A DNA stretch of 64,000 nt. Source: Vulcanisaeta sp. JCM 14467 (GTDB lineage: Archaea; Thermoproteota; Thermoprotei; Thermoproteales; Thermocladiaceae). The first letter of the stretch is position 1. Each line of letters begins with the position of its first letter. Positions 45,997 to 57,965 of this stretch are shown here, one piece after another. A program made the translations under genes and the position numbers. Below the pieces are notes generated by a model. The model searched no databases. It had not been told where the DNA came from and saw only the letters and a list, made by a program, of their open reading frames with translations. The stretch spans positions 163,719 to 227,718 of the forward strand of contig NZ_BBDM01000003.1 in the NCBI RefSeq assembly GCF_001316245.1, read 5' to 3'.

Positions 45997-46989
45997 TCAC
46001 TTAACTCATTATATATTGCTAATAATTCCTTACCAACAACGCTTGGCGAGTGTCTCCTGGCGACTATGGCCTTTGCCCTGGCCCCAAGCTCCATGGCATA
46101 GTCTGGCGAGCTAATGAGTTCCTTAACACTGTCCAGGAAGCACTTGACGTCATTGACCTCGCATATTATCCCACCATCACTCACTACCTCAGGCACGGAA
46201 TCCACGTTGGACGCAACGACTGGTATGCCCATGCTCATTGCCTCGAGTGCCGTGAATCCAAAGGCCTCGCCCCTGGTTGGGAAGAGGAGTACGTCGAACT
46301 CAGCCATCAGCCTGAGTAATTCATCCCTCCTCATTGGTTCGCGGTACTCAATGCCCTCAACCCTCCTTGGCTCCTGCAACGTAAACCTTCCTAATGCGTC
46401 TTGGTAGCTTTGACATCACATCCTCCGCAATGTCGCCACCCTTTCTTTTGTATTCAACGCCTATGAAGCCCACGGTAACCTCATCATCAATCCTCCTAAG
46501 GCTAGTCCTCATTGGTGGTGGCACAACCCTAACGTCATTGAATCCCTCCTCCTCAAGCCCCTCCCTGCTCCATTGGGTCCAGGTAATCATGATCACGTTA
46601 TCCCTATTGAATAGGTACCTAAAGGTCTTTAGGGCGAGTTCATATAACGAGCTTCTCCTTGATTTGCCCAGGTACTTCTCGAATAGGTTGAATATTGGTT
46701 GGTCCATTTCCTGAACCCACGGTGTACGTGGTATGTATAGGTTTAGGAAGAATGCATGGGTTATTCCCCTTAATTTGAGTGAGTAGATGGGTTCTATCAA
46801 TGCCTTAAGGAACCACTTAGTGGTTGTGTCCCTGGTTATGTAGAAGTCGTTGGATGATGGCGATAGGCCAACTGGTTCATTAATGACCCTATAATCAACA
46901 CTTGGCGGTGGGTTTTCAAGCCTTAGTCTAATCCCGGTTCTTATCTCTCCAGAAATCCTGTTCCTACTCACGATAATGTTTACAAGCAT
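45993..46989 (-). CDS. Glycosyltransferase family 4, frameshifted
   Basis: About 332 residues. The C-terminal part carries the GT4 E-x7-E motif (GEAFGFTALEAMSMGIPVVASNVDSVPEVV). A frame break at 46380 (the first frame ends in VYVAGAKEG, the second begins in QEPRRVEGIEY) interrupts the middle of the GT-B fold. The N-terminal part has little similarity to named enzymes. It lies with the nucleotidyl transferase and so fits surface-glycan synthesis or glycosylation. Sugar donor unknown. Confidence 0.83.
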
Positions 46990-47026
46990 AAGTTCCGTAA
47001 GTGTGAAGCCCGGTCAATTATAAATG

Positions 47027-47815
47027 TTAGTCTCCTCCATGTGAATTAAATGTACGATTAATGGTGCTGAGGTAGCTCTCGGGATCGCCAACACTGAGCC
47101 AGGAATCGTCACTAAGTAATAATCCATAAACCTCACCACCACCATTAATTACATTCTCAATGCCATAAGTTAACTCAAGCTCGCCATTAGCCCTAGCCAA
47201 TCTAAGTCCCTCAAATATCCTCTTATTAAATATGTAGACTGCGGATATGGCAATGTTGGACTTGGGATTTCTCGGTTTCTCCTCAACGCTTAATACCCTG
47301 ACCAAGCCGTAGCCATTGTAATTCCCCTCATCCTTGACGACGGCAATGCCATACCTACTCGGGTTGCTAACTCTCCTGAGGAATAAAATTGCATCAGGTC
47401 TTAATTCGTTGTATAATTTAACGCCCTCTGAGTACCCATTTGTTAGGATGCCGTCATCGGCATGCACGAAGAATGGTTCATTATTAATGAAGTCCTCAGC
47501 CCTAAGCACGGCATCGCCAAAGCCCAGGGGTCTCTCCTGGAATGTGAATGAAATTTGGGCCTTGAGTGAGTCTGTGAATAATTTATCCATTAAATAATCA
47601 ATCAATGGTTTACCATTCCTGCCAACGACGATTATGAACTTGGAAACGCCAACCTCCTGGAGCCTAGCCATTATTAGGTCAATTATTGGAATTAACATTG
47701 GTGCCTCATTCCTACGTATCAGGGGCAGTAGCGCCTTGGGCATTATTAGTGTCATATTCCTCATTCTAGTACCAAGTCCAGCTGCGGTGATTACAGCCTT
47801 GTTAATCATCAACAT
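47027..47815 (-). CDS. Sugar-phosphate nucleotidyltransferase (NTP_transferase)
   Basis: About 262 residues. VITAAGLGTRMRNMTLIMPKALLPLI is the nucleotide-binding signature; FFVHADDGILTNG holds the metal-binding Asp region and RRVSNPSRYGIAVV is the sugar-binding segment. It belongs to the GalU/GlmU/RmlA superfamily; which sugar is activated is unclear. I chose ATG 47815 (MLMINKAV), because a TATA at 47831-47843 lies about 20 bases upstream. The longer reading from 47869 would include that promoter. Confidence 0.87.
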   Translation of the reverse strand: MLMINKAVITAAGLGTRMRNMTLIMPKALLPLIRRNEAPMLIPIIDLIMARLQEVGVSKFIIVVGRNGKPLIDYLMDKLFTDSLKAQISFTFQERPLGFGDAVLRAEDFINNEPFFVHADDGILTNGYSEGVKLYNELRPDAILFLRRVSNPSRYGIAVVKDEGNYNGYGLVRVLSVEEKPRNPKSNIAISAVYIFNKRIFEGLRLARANGELELTYGIENVINGGGEVYGLLLSDDSWLSVGDPESYLSTINRTFNSHGGD

Positions 47816-47830
47816 GCTAGGTCTGTGGTG

Positions 47831-47843
47831 ATAAATATATAAG
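47831..47843 (-). promoter_or_regulatory. TATA box of nucleotidyltransferase gene
   Basis: CTTATATATTTAT on the minus strand is 16-28 bases before the ATG at 47815. Confidence 0.5.
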
Positions 47844-47865
47844 TATTTCATTTCCGATATCAAAA

Positions 47866-50150
47866 TCAAAGGTAATCAAGTAGTGAGCCCCTCTTCCTCG
47901 TATAGCCCTGCCTAACACCATCCTCCCTATTCACTGTTGGAGCCCTAGCCACCCTACCCTCACTAATTAACTTCCGTGCTTGTTCAACTATTGAGCGGGC
48001 AAGCTTATCACCGAAGCCCCTAATCACGCTTATAGCCCTTGGGTCCGCATTGGCTATGTCCTCAATGTTCCTAAAACCAGAATTATACAAAGCCCTAGCC
48101 CTCGCCCTACCAACACCCTCCAGGTTAACCACAAGCTCTATCAACTCATCCCTAACACCATACGTCAACCTCCACCTAAGTATGTTCAACATCTCCTCAT
48201 GTCTTCTCATGTTAAGGGCACCCGCTAGCCTAGCCACTGCACTGGCGAGCCAATCCATTAAGTCACTGTACACCCTCAAGTCGCCAGGACCGACATCATA
48301 ATTCTTGTAAAGCTCATCCTCAGAAACCTCGTTAGCCCAATCCAGGAGCATCACGGCGGTCTTCACAGTCGACAAGTAGTCCTCCAACTCCTCATCCTCG
48401 AACTCCCCATTCTCAATCTCATCCCTACTAATTGGAGGCTTAATCAGTAGGTAGTCCCAGTTATCGAGCACGAGTTCCAGGTAATCATCGAATTCATTCC
48501 TCCTAACCCTGAGTCTGGGGACCTCGGGTGATTGAACGATTAAGTGCGTATAACCCAAGTCATTTGTCTCATCCCTAGCCCTGAGACCGCGTATGTAAGT
48601 ATTCGCAGTGTACGGGTCCAGGTAAAGGTTATTCAGTAGTGAGCCAAGTGCCGTAGCCGCAACATTACTATCCATCCTCTCGAGAAATCCCGACTCGACT
48701 AGAAAGTTAATCAAGTCATCAACCTTCCTCCTAAGTAGGTCCCTAAGGAATTCATTCTTATCGAAGTCACCCTGGACGTAGCCCAGGTTGATGATATGAA
48801 CCTCATGATGTCGTCAATACTTGATGCGTAGCCGCTGGCTATTGCCGAGAGTATGTGCGTGGCCAGGTTCTTGTCTGTCAGGAACTTGGACTTTACATCC
48901 TCAACCCTGGCATTTATGTAGTTCCTAATTAGGTAATCAACCTCATCCTCACTCCTTGCAATGAGCACGGCCTCACCATATGGGTCTAGCCCAGGCCTAC
49001 CGGCCCTACCTGCCATCTGTTTATACTCCATGACGGGTAGCTCCTCCATGCCAATGCCTGGCTCATACCTTCTATACTCATGTATGATGACTCTCCTAGC
49101 CGGTAAATTAACGCCTGCGGCAAGCGTAGTCGTAGCCACAACAACCTTAATCAGTCTATCCCTAAAGGAGGACTCGACGATGGACCTCGTATCCATGTCA
49201 AGCCCAGCATGATGAAAGGCAACACCGCACTTAACAATCCTGGCCAACTCCTCGCCAAGTAGCTTTGATTGAGACGTCTCAATTATTGAGTTGGAGATTT
49301 TAGCGAGCGTGCCTGGCTCTATGAGCTTCATCCCATAATTACATATGTAATGGGCTATCTGCTGGGCAAGCTTAACGGTGTTCGACCTTGAGTTTGTGAA
49401 TACGAGTGCCTGGCCGCCATTAACTATGGTATCCATCACAAGCGATAGTACTGGGTTGCCCAGGTCCTTGATCAAGGCCCTGGACCCGTCGGCATAGTAA
49501 ATAACGCCATCATAGTAAACACCCTCCCTAAGCCTAACTGGTCTCCAATCCGACGCTACAAGCTCAGCGTCGAGGTAATTGGCAATTTCCTCGGCATTAC
49601 CGACGGTTGCTGACAGGGCAAGTATCTGGGTGTTGAGGCCGAGTGTCTTTACCTTAGCGATTATCGACTCTATTGTTGGCCCCCTCTTATCATCATCGAT
49701 ATAATGAATTTCATCAATAACCAAGACACCAACCTGCCTAAGCCACTCGGCTCTATGCCTAAGTAGGCTGTCGAGTTTCTCGTACGTTGTAACCACGATG
49801 TCATAATTCATGAGCCATGCATCCTCCTTATCATACTCACCGGTGGTGACTGCAATCCTAACACCAAGTCTCTCATAAACCCTTAAGTCCCTAGCCTTCT
49901 CATAGGCAAGGGCCCTCAGTGGGACGGCTAGTACGGCCTTAACGCTCCTGGTAAGTACGGCATTTATCATCACGAGCTCAGCCATCAGTGTCTTCCCGGT
50001 CGCCGTGCTCGTGCACATGACGATATTCCTACCATCAAACAAGCCCCTACGTACAGCCTCCTCCTGCGGTGGGTAAAGTTCCTGAATACCCCTCTCCCTG
50101 GCTATGAAGTCCCTTAATACGTCTGGAATTGGCAGGTCAGCGATACGCAA
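47866..50150 (-). CDS. hel308: Hel308-type DNA helicase, frameshifted
   Basis: About 760 residues. Helicase motifs in order: motif I TSTATGKTLMAELV, AVPLRALAYEKA, motif II DEIHYIDD, LALSATVGN, FHHAGLDMDTR, motif V ATTTLAAGVNLPA, motif VI QMAGRAGRPGLDP. The ratchet and C-terminal helix-hairpin-helix follow (LEGVGRARARALYNSGF). A frame break near 48780 (DIMRFINNLGYVQGDFDKNEF is restored) separates the ends. Role: replication restart and fork repair in archaea; close to MCM in the window, though not in one operon. Confidence 0.93.
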
Positions 50151-50205
50151 CGTTAATCAACCAAGCAATAATTCTCAGCAGGACTAATAAAGAGTTTAGG
50201 CTGTA

Positions 50206-51332
50206 CTAAACACAGAGTTCATGGGCCTCAACACTGATGTCCCAGGTACTCGGCCAATCATTACCAAACCTATCAATGAGGTAAGGCCTCGCGTAGTCAG
50301 GCCAGGAACCACTAAGCACGTAATCAACAACAGCCGAGGCTAGGGCAGGCCCCACCTCTGCTCCATAACCATTAAACCCACCAATCAATAACAAGCTATC
50401 TAACCCAAGAGTACCAACGAGGGGTCTCATGTCAGGCGTAACCTCGCAATAACCAAACCTAGAGCCGACGAGCAGGACCTCGCCAACCCTAGACCTGACT
50501 TTACCCCTAATTTCACTGATGAATTCGCGGTCAACTCCCGCCTCCCTGCCTGGCTCGGTTATTCTGGAGTTGCCATCGCCAGCAACAATTATTGAGAGCC
50601 CCAGCCTACTCAACGCATTATCTATTACTGAGCCGAGGGGTCTCATGTAAATGTCAAGTACATAGTCATAAACAATGACATTACTAATCCCCCTGCCCAT
50701 GAAGGCAGCTGCTTGGCATTTATATGGAAGTAATGGCACCCTTAATCCGGTACCCCTGGTTATTATGGAGTTCCAAGCCCCAGAGGCAAGGATTACGTAA
50801 TCCCCACGCAACTCATTACCACTCACTAAAACCCTAACCTCATGATTACCAAGCCTAATAGCGGCTTCACCCCTGATGTAGTTGACGCCCTTTATCTCAT
50901 GGACCTTACCCATTAGTAATGGTAGTTAACCAGGTTGTCGCCATTAGTACTGAGAATGTACATCTCCTGGTCATTAGCTCTCTTAAGTCCATACTCGTCA
51001 ATACTACTCACCACGTGAGTTTCAGCACCAGCCTCATGCCACATACCCATTATACCAAGCATATCGTTATAGCACACCGCCGGAATTACGGTGATGGACT
51101 TCATGGGCCTCAGGACATTAATACCCAACTCCCTAGACAATCCCACGTACACGTCCTCGCTAATCCTCGCCAATTTAATATCCTCAGGAAACCTCAGGAG
51201 CTTCGAGTGAATAAGCGGGAACCTAGGTCTTTGAAAATCAGAATTAACCAATGTAACACTAACACCCCTTAATGAAAGTAGGTGAGTCAGCACAGTCCCT
51301 ATAACTCCCCCACCAATTACTATGACGTTCAT
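50206..51332 (-). CDS. FAD-dependent oxidoreductase (DAO/DadA family), frameshifted
   Basis: About 375 residues. The N-terminal Rossmann motif is VIVIGGGVIGTVLTHLL; the later part has VILASGAWNSIIT and the C-terminal GCCEVTPDMRP-like segment (GYCEVTPDMRPLVGTLGLDSLLLIGGFNGYGAEVGPA), typical of the D-amino acid oxidase/glycine oxidase fold. A frame break near 50920 interrupts it. Substrate unknown: amino acids, sarcosine, proline or hydroxyacids are all possible in this family. Adjacent to ThrB but not obviously linked. Confidence 0.83.
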
Positions 51333-51358
51333 CCCGAGGCATAAACACGATATACATA

Positions 51359-52293
51359 TTAAGTATTAAGGTCTTCGTAAGGCACCTCATGAACACCAAC
51401 ATTACTTGGCCGCGTAATAATTAATACGTAATCCCTCAAACCGCGAGCCTCAAGTAAGCCACTAATGCTCTCCCTGTCTGGCTCAAAATCAAATATGCCG
51501 AAGAGTGATGGGCCGGCGCCTGCCAGGGTGACGCCGATAGCCCCAGCCTTGAGTAATGCCTCCTTAACTACGTTATAGTGTGGGTATAGCCTAGACCTCA
51601 CGGGCTCAACAATGGAATCACCCATCAATGCCCTGCTCAGCACCTCCCTATTCCCAGTGATTAATGAGTAGACAAGCATCGACGCATATGCGGAGTTATT
51701 CTTGAGGTCATTCATGCCCACGGCATTGGGCAGTAACTTACGCATCTCCCTGGTGCTCGGCTTACTACCTGCAATAACCACAGAGACCCAGTAATTACTG
51801 GGTAGGTCAACCTTAACGAAATCCCCAGTCACCGGTTAATGATTACCAAGCCACCAAGTAGGGAGGCAGCGACATTATCCATATGCGGCACGCCGGCCGC
51901 CGCAGTCTCGCCAAGCGCCGCAATCCTAATCAGCGACTTATGGTTAAGACCCGCATTGAGTAGCTTATTCAGGGCGTAGGCTATGGCAGCAGCATCGGCA
52001 CCACTACTACCCAAGCCACTCGCCGGTTTAATGCCCTTCCATATAGTGACATGTACGTTAAAGTTAATGCCGAGGATCCTCCGGAACTCCTCAACGACGG
52101 GATGCATTGTCGTGGACCTAAAATTACTGGGCAGGTAATGAGAGTATTCACCAATGAACCTAACACTATCATCTCCACCATGAGTCAACTTAACGCAGAC
52201 CACGTCATACGGCTCTGTGATTGCCATGGATAGTATGTCGAATCCAGGCCCTAGATTAGCTATAGAGGCTGGACTCCTGACGCATATTGACAT
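51359..52293 (-). CDS. thrB: Homoserine kinase, frameshifted
   Basis: About 311 residues, the normal size for a GHMP homoserine kinase. Motifs: SPASIANLGPGFDILSMAI, GIKPASGLGSSGADAAAIA (phosphate loop), and LAGAGPSLFGIF. A missing C near 51831 breaks NPVTGDFVKVDLP; without the repair the first frame ends NR-stop and a second start overlaps it. The enzyme catalyses the phosphorylation before threonine synthase. Confidence 0.92.
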
Positions 52294-52388
52294 CGACGAT
52301 AAATATAGTACCTATTTATAACTGTAACCACCATTAACTTAGTCGGCAAATGAGCCTATTACTAAATGATCATCGCCTCAATGAATTG

Positions 52389-53682
52389 TTATTTAAAGAC
52401 CATACTCCTCCCCATGATATCCTCATATCCTGAATTCCCACCGAATGTATAGGATGCATCGAGTAATTCCGTTGGGTATATCAACCTTATACCCAGGTTA
52501 TTATCCCTAACAATATTAGCCCAATGAGCCTTGCAGGTCACGCTCTCTAGTACTAGAGCGTCGGGCTTATGGCGCATTAAATCCTCGATCTTCTGCCTGG
52601 TTATTTCCCCTGCAATGTCTGGGTGCCTATCTGGGTACATCATGCCAGCCCCACAGCATATGTCCGCAGTGTCTAAGCCACTAATTTCCAGACCTGGAAT
52701 CTTGCTAATTACGCGGAGCACCGCGTCATGGGCCTTGGCTACATTCATGAGGTGACAGCTGTGCTGTATTGACACCCTCATCTTAACTGGGCCGAGCTCA
52801 CCAACGAGACCAACCTTATCAAGTAGTTGGAGCGTGTTCAGAACACTTTGCCTAAGGTTCAGCTTCATATTAAGTAGTCTCTCGTACTCAAGCCACTGGG
52901 CCTGACAACCACCTGAGTCAGGCACAACCACGTAGTCTATCCCATACGTCTTTTCATACCTACTCAATACATCGATGTTATGCCTAGCTAACTCAAGTGC
53001 CTTATCGAACTTCCCCATGTGCATATACGGCGCACCACAGCACCTGAATTCCCTGGGTACAACCACCTCAAATCCATTCCACGTGAGGACCCTAATTGTG
53101 GCGTAGATCGAGTGCGTGTGTGATTGCCAGGCAACACATGAGTCGTTACGAACAGGAGCACCCTACCCTAACGGGCTTATTCCTCGGCACCCTAAACACC
53201 CTACCAAGCACGTCATCGAGTCTCTCCCTATCCCTGGACCTGGCGAATCCCCTCATGTGCCTTGGTATTCCAGGTAATGAGTTGGATAATGATAGGGCGA
53301 GTTTTATAATGGTCGGGTTCTCAATGAGTTTAAATCCAGTCCTTATATGCCATGGATATCCATAATTCGTTAATTTATCACCCAGGTAAGCATATGCCGC
53401 ATCAAGAACCTTACTATACTGAACGCCAGATGGGCACGCAGTCTCGCACCTCCTGCATATCACGCAGGCATCTAGGTGCCTTAGCAGGGTCTCCGTGGGC
53501 TGTAACTTACCTGTCAGTAATGCCTTGATTAAGTATATCCTGCCCCTTGGGCTATCCGTCTCATTCCAGGTAGCCCTATACGTCGGGCATGTTGGTAGGC
53601 AGAAGCCACAGTGTACGCACTTATAGGCCTCGTTGAGACCCTCCTCAATAAACCTCTTATACAACTCATCACCGCCACTCAT
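52389..53682 (-). CDS. glcF: Glycolate oxidase iron-sulfur subunit (GlcF-like), frameshifted
   Basis: About 430 residues. Two 4Fe-4S motifs: [17 protein letters not shown] and [15 protein letters not shown]. Two CCG domains follow: FRCCGAPYM and [11 protein letters not shown], the non-cubane cluster fold shared with heterodisulfide reductase HdrB and lactate/glycolate oxidases. Two or more frame breaks around 53090-53160 hide the strand [26 protein letters not shown]. It transfers electrons from the FAD subunits GlcD and GlcE to an acceptor. It overlaps the GlcE gene at 53682. Confidence 0.9.
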
Positions 53683-54875
53683 TAAAGACCACCCACGAAC
53701 CTCCCAGGGCTCATTATACCTAATGGGTCGAACACGGATTTCAGCTTAGACATTATGTCAAGGTTCTGGTTAAGACCCCAAACATCAATGCCACGCTTAA
53801 GTTCGGGTGGTGCCTTCAAAATTATTAAGTAACCACCCAAATCATTGATCCTACTCCTAATGGTGCTCAATGTATTAACGTCAATATTATTAACGCCTAA
53901 GTAGGCCTCACCAATCATGGGCATCTTAACCAGGTAACCACTTGGTAATCCATCCAGGGCATCCCTCAGTCTTGCCTGCGGCATCACTAACTTAATTACG
54001 ACACTGTAATTATCAAATAACTCATCCATGGAGGTAAGCCTATACCATAACTCCTCAGCCTCACCGCCATAAAAGACATCAAAACCCGAAACCTCGCCCA
54101 ATTTGCTCAGGCGATACTCCACCTCCTCCTTAACACCCTCAAACCTAAGGTACATGGTACCATTAACGACTATCGCGCCATAGGGCTTCAACCTCCTCAT
54201 AATGAGCAGGTCAAGCTCCCTATTCAACTTGGCAACGGCGATTACGTCGGGTATTGCGGCAATCCTGGACATAACCTCATAAATAATCCCCAGGGAGCCA
54301 CAGGAACCAATGAAGAGCCTCTTCACGTTGTAACCAGCCACGTCCTTAATCATTCCCGTGCCCCACCTAACGACAGTCCCATCAGGCATTACAGCCCTAA
54401 CCCTAAGGGTTATGTCCCTCGTGGTCATAAACGTGTAAGCCAACGGACCAAATAAATTACATGAGAATACACCACCAATGCTTGAACGACCCGAAAGTGG
54501 TGGGTCAATGGGCAGTCTCCTACTTACCCTTCTTAATACCTCCTGAACCTCATTAAATGACGCACTAACGCCATAGACACCAACCATCTCTTCTGGGTCA
54601 GGCTCTATGACCCTATGCACGCGGCTTAGGTCGAGGGCTACGTCGTAGGCTTTAGGTATATTGCCTATGAAGGTCTTGGAGCCATTAACCATGGGTATTA
54701 CGCCGAGTCTCTCCCTACTTATGCCCCTCATCATTATGCTAAGCTCATTAACATCCCTCGGGTATAGCACGACCTTGGGCATTAATCCATCAACCACATA
54801 CTTACTTGTTGGTTCCTTAATTGCGTCGTTACTAACCTCCTTCTCAATACCCTTAAGTATCGTCTCGAGGATCAT
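53682..54875 (-). CDS. glcE: Glycolate oxidase FAD-binding subunit (GlcE-like)
   Basis: The protein has 397 residues and an intact frame. FAD-binding PCMH-type domain: [74 protein letters not shown]. The C-terminus [16 protein letters not shown] is typical of GlcE/GlcD. It sits between glcD and glcF in one operon, with 4 and 0 bases to its neighbours. Confidence 0.9.
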   Translation of the reverse strand: MILETILKGIEKEVSNDAIKEPTSKYVVDGLMPKVVLYPRDVNELSIMMRGISRERLGVIPMVNGSKTFIGNIPKAYDVALDLSRVHRVIEPDPEEMVGVYGVSASFNEVQEVLRRVSRRLPIDPPLSGRSSIGGVFSCNLFGPLAYTFMTTRDITLRVRAVMPDGTVVRWGTGMIKDVAGYNVKRLFIGSCGSLGIIYEVMSRIAAIPDVIAVAKLNRELDLLIMRRLKPYGAIVVNGTMYLRFEGVKEEVEYRLSKLGEVSGFDVFYGGEAEELWYRLTSMDELFDNYSVVIKLVMPQARLRDALDGLPSGYLVKMPMIGEAYLGVNNIDVNTLSTIRSRINDLGGYLIILKAPPELKRGIDVWGLNQNLDIMSKLKSVFDPLGIMSPGRFVGGL

Positions 54876-54879
54876 ATAA

Positions 54880-56288
54880 TCACCTTGGGAAGATTTTTCC
54901 AGGGTTCATAATGCCCAATGGGTCGAATACGGACTTTATGCCCTTCATAACATTCAATTCATAATCAGTATAGAGCAACCCAATAAGGTGCTTCTTGTAA
55001 TACCCAACGCCATGCTCACCCGTTATGGTGCCGCCAATCTCAACGCACATCCTAAGTATCTCATCCTCAGCCTGCAATGCCCTCTCCCTCTCGCCGGGTC
55101 TCCTCTCATCATAGAGTATCAATGGGTGCAGGTTCCCATCACCAGCATGGAATACATTGGCAATCCTAAAGCCATACTTATTCCCAATCTCCCTAATCCT
55201 ACGCAGGGCCTCCGGCAATTTCTTCCTCGGTATAGTCCCATCACCAGTTATGTAGTTTGGACCCACAAAACCCATAGCCCCAAAGGCTTGCTTCCTCGCG
55301 TTCCACCACCTGTTAGCCTCAGCCCTATCCCTAGCGAGCTTAACCATGTACGCGCCCAAGGACTTCAGCATCTCGATTATCCTACCCGCCTCAGCACTTG
55401 CGCCTGGCTCGGAACCCTCAACATCAATGAGTAATATCGCCTCGGCATCGGTAGGCAACCCACCACCCCACGGGCCAGCCTCGATGGCATTAACGGCTAT
55501 TTTATCCATGAACTCAAGGGCAACGGGCCTAATCCCGGCGCTGATGATCTTAGAAACCGCCGTGCCCGCATCCTCCACGGAGTTGAATGCAGCCAGTATG
55601 GTCTTCACGGACTCATAATTACCCACAATCCTAAGAACAGCCTCGGTGACTATGGCCATGGTACCCTCAGAACCACTTATGATACCAACAACGTCATAGC
55701 CAGGGCTCTCAACAACCTTACCACCAAAGAACCTAACCTCACCATTGGGTAGTACTACCTTTAACCCACGCACATTATTAACCGTAACCCCATACTTGAA
55801 GCACTTAACACCACCAGCATTATGACTAATATTACCACCTATCGTAGAAACCTCTGACTACCTGGGTCAGCCGGGAAGTAGTAGCCGAGGTCTATTGGGT
55901 ACTGATAATTAAGCCTAGCCAAGGCATCACTGACCCATAGATTAATTACCCCAGCCTCAACCGTGGCAGCCTCATTCTCAACATCAAGCTCGAGGATTCT
56001 ATTCATTTTGGTAAGGGAAACAACAATACCACCCTCAATAGGCAGGGCACCACCACTGAGACTCGTACCAGATCCACGACCAACAATCGGAATCCTATTC
56101 TCCCAAGCAACCCTAACAACCCTGGCAACCTCCTCAGTAGACCTAGGAAAGACCACCACGTCAGGCCTAGCCGTATATACGAAGGAACCATCAGCCTCAT
56201 AAACCATAAGCTCAGCATCATCAATGATAACATTATCACTATCAACAATCTTCTCTAGCTCAGTAATTATTTCTTTAGTTATCCCCAT
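54880..56288 (-). CDS. glcD: Glycolate oxidase catalytic subunit (GlcD-like), frameshifted
   Basis: About 470 residues. FAD motif IVGRGSGTSLSGGALPIEGGIVVSL; TIGGNISHNAGGVKCFKYG; late HAGDGNLHPLILYDERR and GGTITGEHGVGYYKKHL; it ends [18 protein letters not shown] frame break near 55848 separates the parts (SSEVSTIGGN is restored). The family oxidises D-2-hydroxyacids such as glycolate or D-lactate. With GlcE and GlcF it should form the membrane-linked or cytoplasmic glycolate oxidase. Glycolate is favoured here by the neighbouring oxalate-type genes, but D-lactate is an alternative. Confidence 0.9.
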
Positions 56289-56443
56289 AAAGATACATAT
56301 GTATAAATATTTAATAAATATAACCTAAATAATATTTTATACTTAACCGATCATTACAAGAATAATTACAGTAAATATATTGAAATAATTGAATAAAAGT
56401 ATGTACTAATGATAATTTTAAATGAAAATTTTCTACGAAATGA

Positions 56444-57717
56444 TTACTGTTTCTTTGGAGGTTTCGGTATCTTCCAGAGCAGTGGTATTGCTAGTAATGC
56501 GGCTATTATGCCGAAGAGGCCAGATACGATCATCGTGTTTATCCATCCAAGTGCCGTTATCATTATCGCCGTAAGTACACCACCATAGATGGCCCCACTA
56601 CCCTTGGCAATTGCGTATAGGAGGCCATAGTTATTGCCTGAGGCCACCTCACCATAGAAGTAGCCAACGGCTGCTGGGTTAACGGTATATATCGACGCCC
56701 AGGTCAGTATCGCTAACGCTACTGAGACTACGAAACCAATCTCATTATGTAAAACTCCAAATAGTATGCTTAATAACGTGAAGACACCCGACAGTGCGTA
56801 GAATAGTATTAATGTCTTAATAACACCAATTGCATCAGAAACAACGCCCGTTATGAACTTACCAAGTCCAGCCATTATTGAGGAGCCCAGAGCCGCGGCT
56901 ACGGCAATTACTAGGGTAAAGTGGAAGTAGAGGCCGTATTGAACGGCCTTAGACACGATTGTTAAGCCCTCAGAGGCCACCAGGAGGAATGTTATGACTA
57001 ATATCCAGAACTGCCAAGTCCTAACGGTTTCAGAGAATGTAAATTGGTAATCAGTGGCGCGTATCAACTTCGACCTGGAGGACTGCGGGTTGTAGGTTGG
57101 TGGCTTCCAACCCTTTGGCGGGTCTCTTCTCATTAGGAAGGCGGAGATCAGTATTATCACGAATGACGTCACAGCTAAACCAAGCATTATTGACTTAAAT
57201 ACGGCAATTGGGTGTATCTTGGGCAGGATACCAATTAACAATATTATTGGTATTGAGCCCCAGCTAAACCCAGCCGATATTGTGCCAGCCACGGTGGCCC
57301 TATGGTCAGGGAACCACTTATTAGCTACGGTAACGCTATTATTATAGACAATGCCAGCTCCAATGCCGCCAATTATTGCGTAAACCCAAAGCAATAGGAT
57401 GGTAAACCAAATATTGCAGCAAAGTAACCAACACCAACGAGAAATGCTGCAATCAGCTGCAGGAGCCAAGGCCCATACCTATCCCTAATGAAGCCAGCCG
57501 GCCAACCAAACACAGACTCCAGGAATATATTGACCGTGAACACCGTGCCTAAAAACACAGAACTTATGTGGAAGAATTGAGTAACATCATGGGAGAAGGC
57601 ACTAAAGGCATACTCATACGGACTAATCATGAACATTGCCAGGAAGGCACCAATAAAGGCGAACCACCTACTAAAGCCAAGTATCTGCTTATCAGTTAAC
57701 TGAGGACTACCCCCCAT
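56444..57717 (-). CDS. MFS transporter, oxalate/formate antiporter (OFA) family, frameshifted
   Basis: About 425 residues with 12 predicted spans. The OFA pattern is recognisable in the first half (WFAFIGAFLAMFMISPYEYAFSAF, GTVFTVNIFLESVFGWPAGFIRDRYGP) and in GIGAGIVYNNSVTVANKWFPDHRATVAGT, which matches the conserved loop of OxlT-like proteins. A frame break near 57400 interrupts LLLWVYAIIGGIG. ATG 57717 (MGGSPQLTDKQ) is preferred, with a TATA at 57749-57741. It lies between the glycolate oxidase genes and the oxidoreductase genes, all same strand. Substrates might be oxalate, formate, glycolate or glyoxylate; specificity is inferred at family level. Confidence 0.87.
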
Positions 57718-57740
57718 ACTATTAATTAACCACTTTAGAT

Positions 57741-57749
57741 ATTTATAAA
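57741..57749 (-). promoter_or_regulatory. TATA box of OFA transporter gene
   Basis: TTTATAAAT on the minus strand is 24-32 bases before the ATG at 57717. The 57718-57965 gap is AT-rich and otherwise shows nothing. Confidence 0.55.
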
Positions 57750-57965
57750 CATGGCTAAAAAATATATTCATTAATGCATTAAAATGAAGCAAATATTAGT
57801 GATTATAATTATTGATATATCATGAAATAAGGAATTTATAAATTAAAATATATTCTAAATATTTTTAAAAGAAATGATAATTTTTAATAATATATTTAAA
57901 TTCATTGGTTAAATGACAATATAATTGAGAAATACTTTGATTTTAAGTTGATGTATATTCCGTAA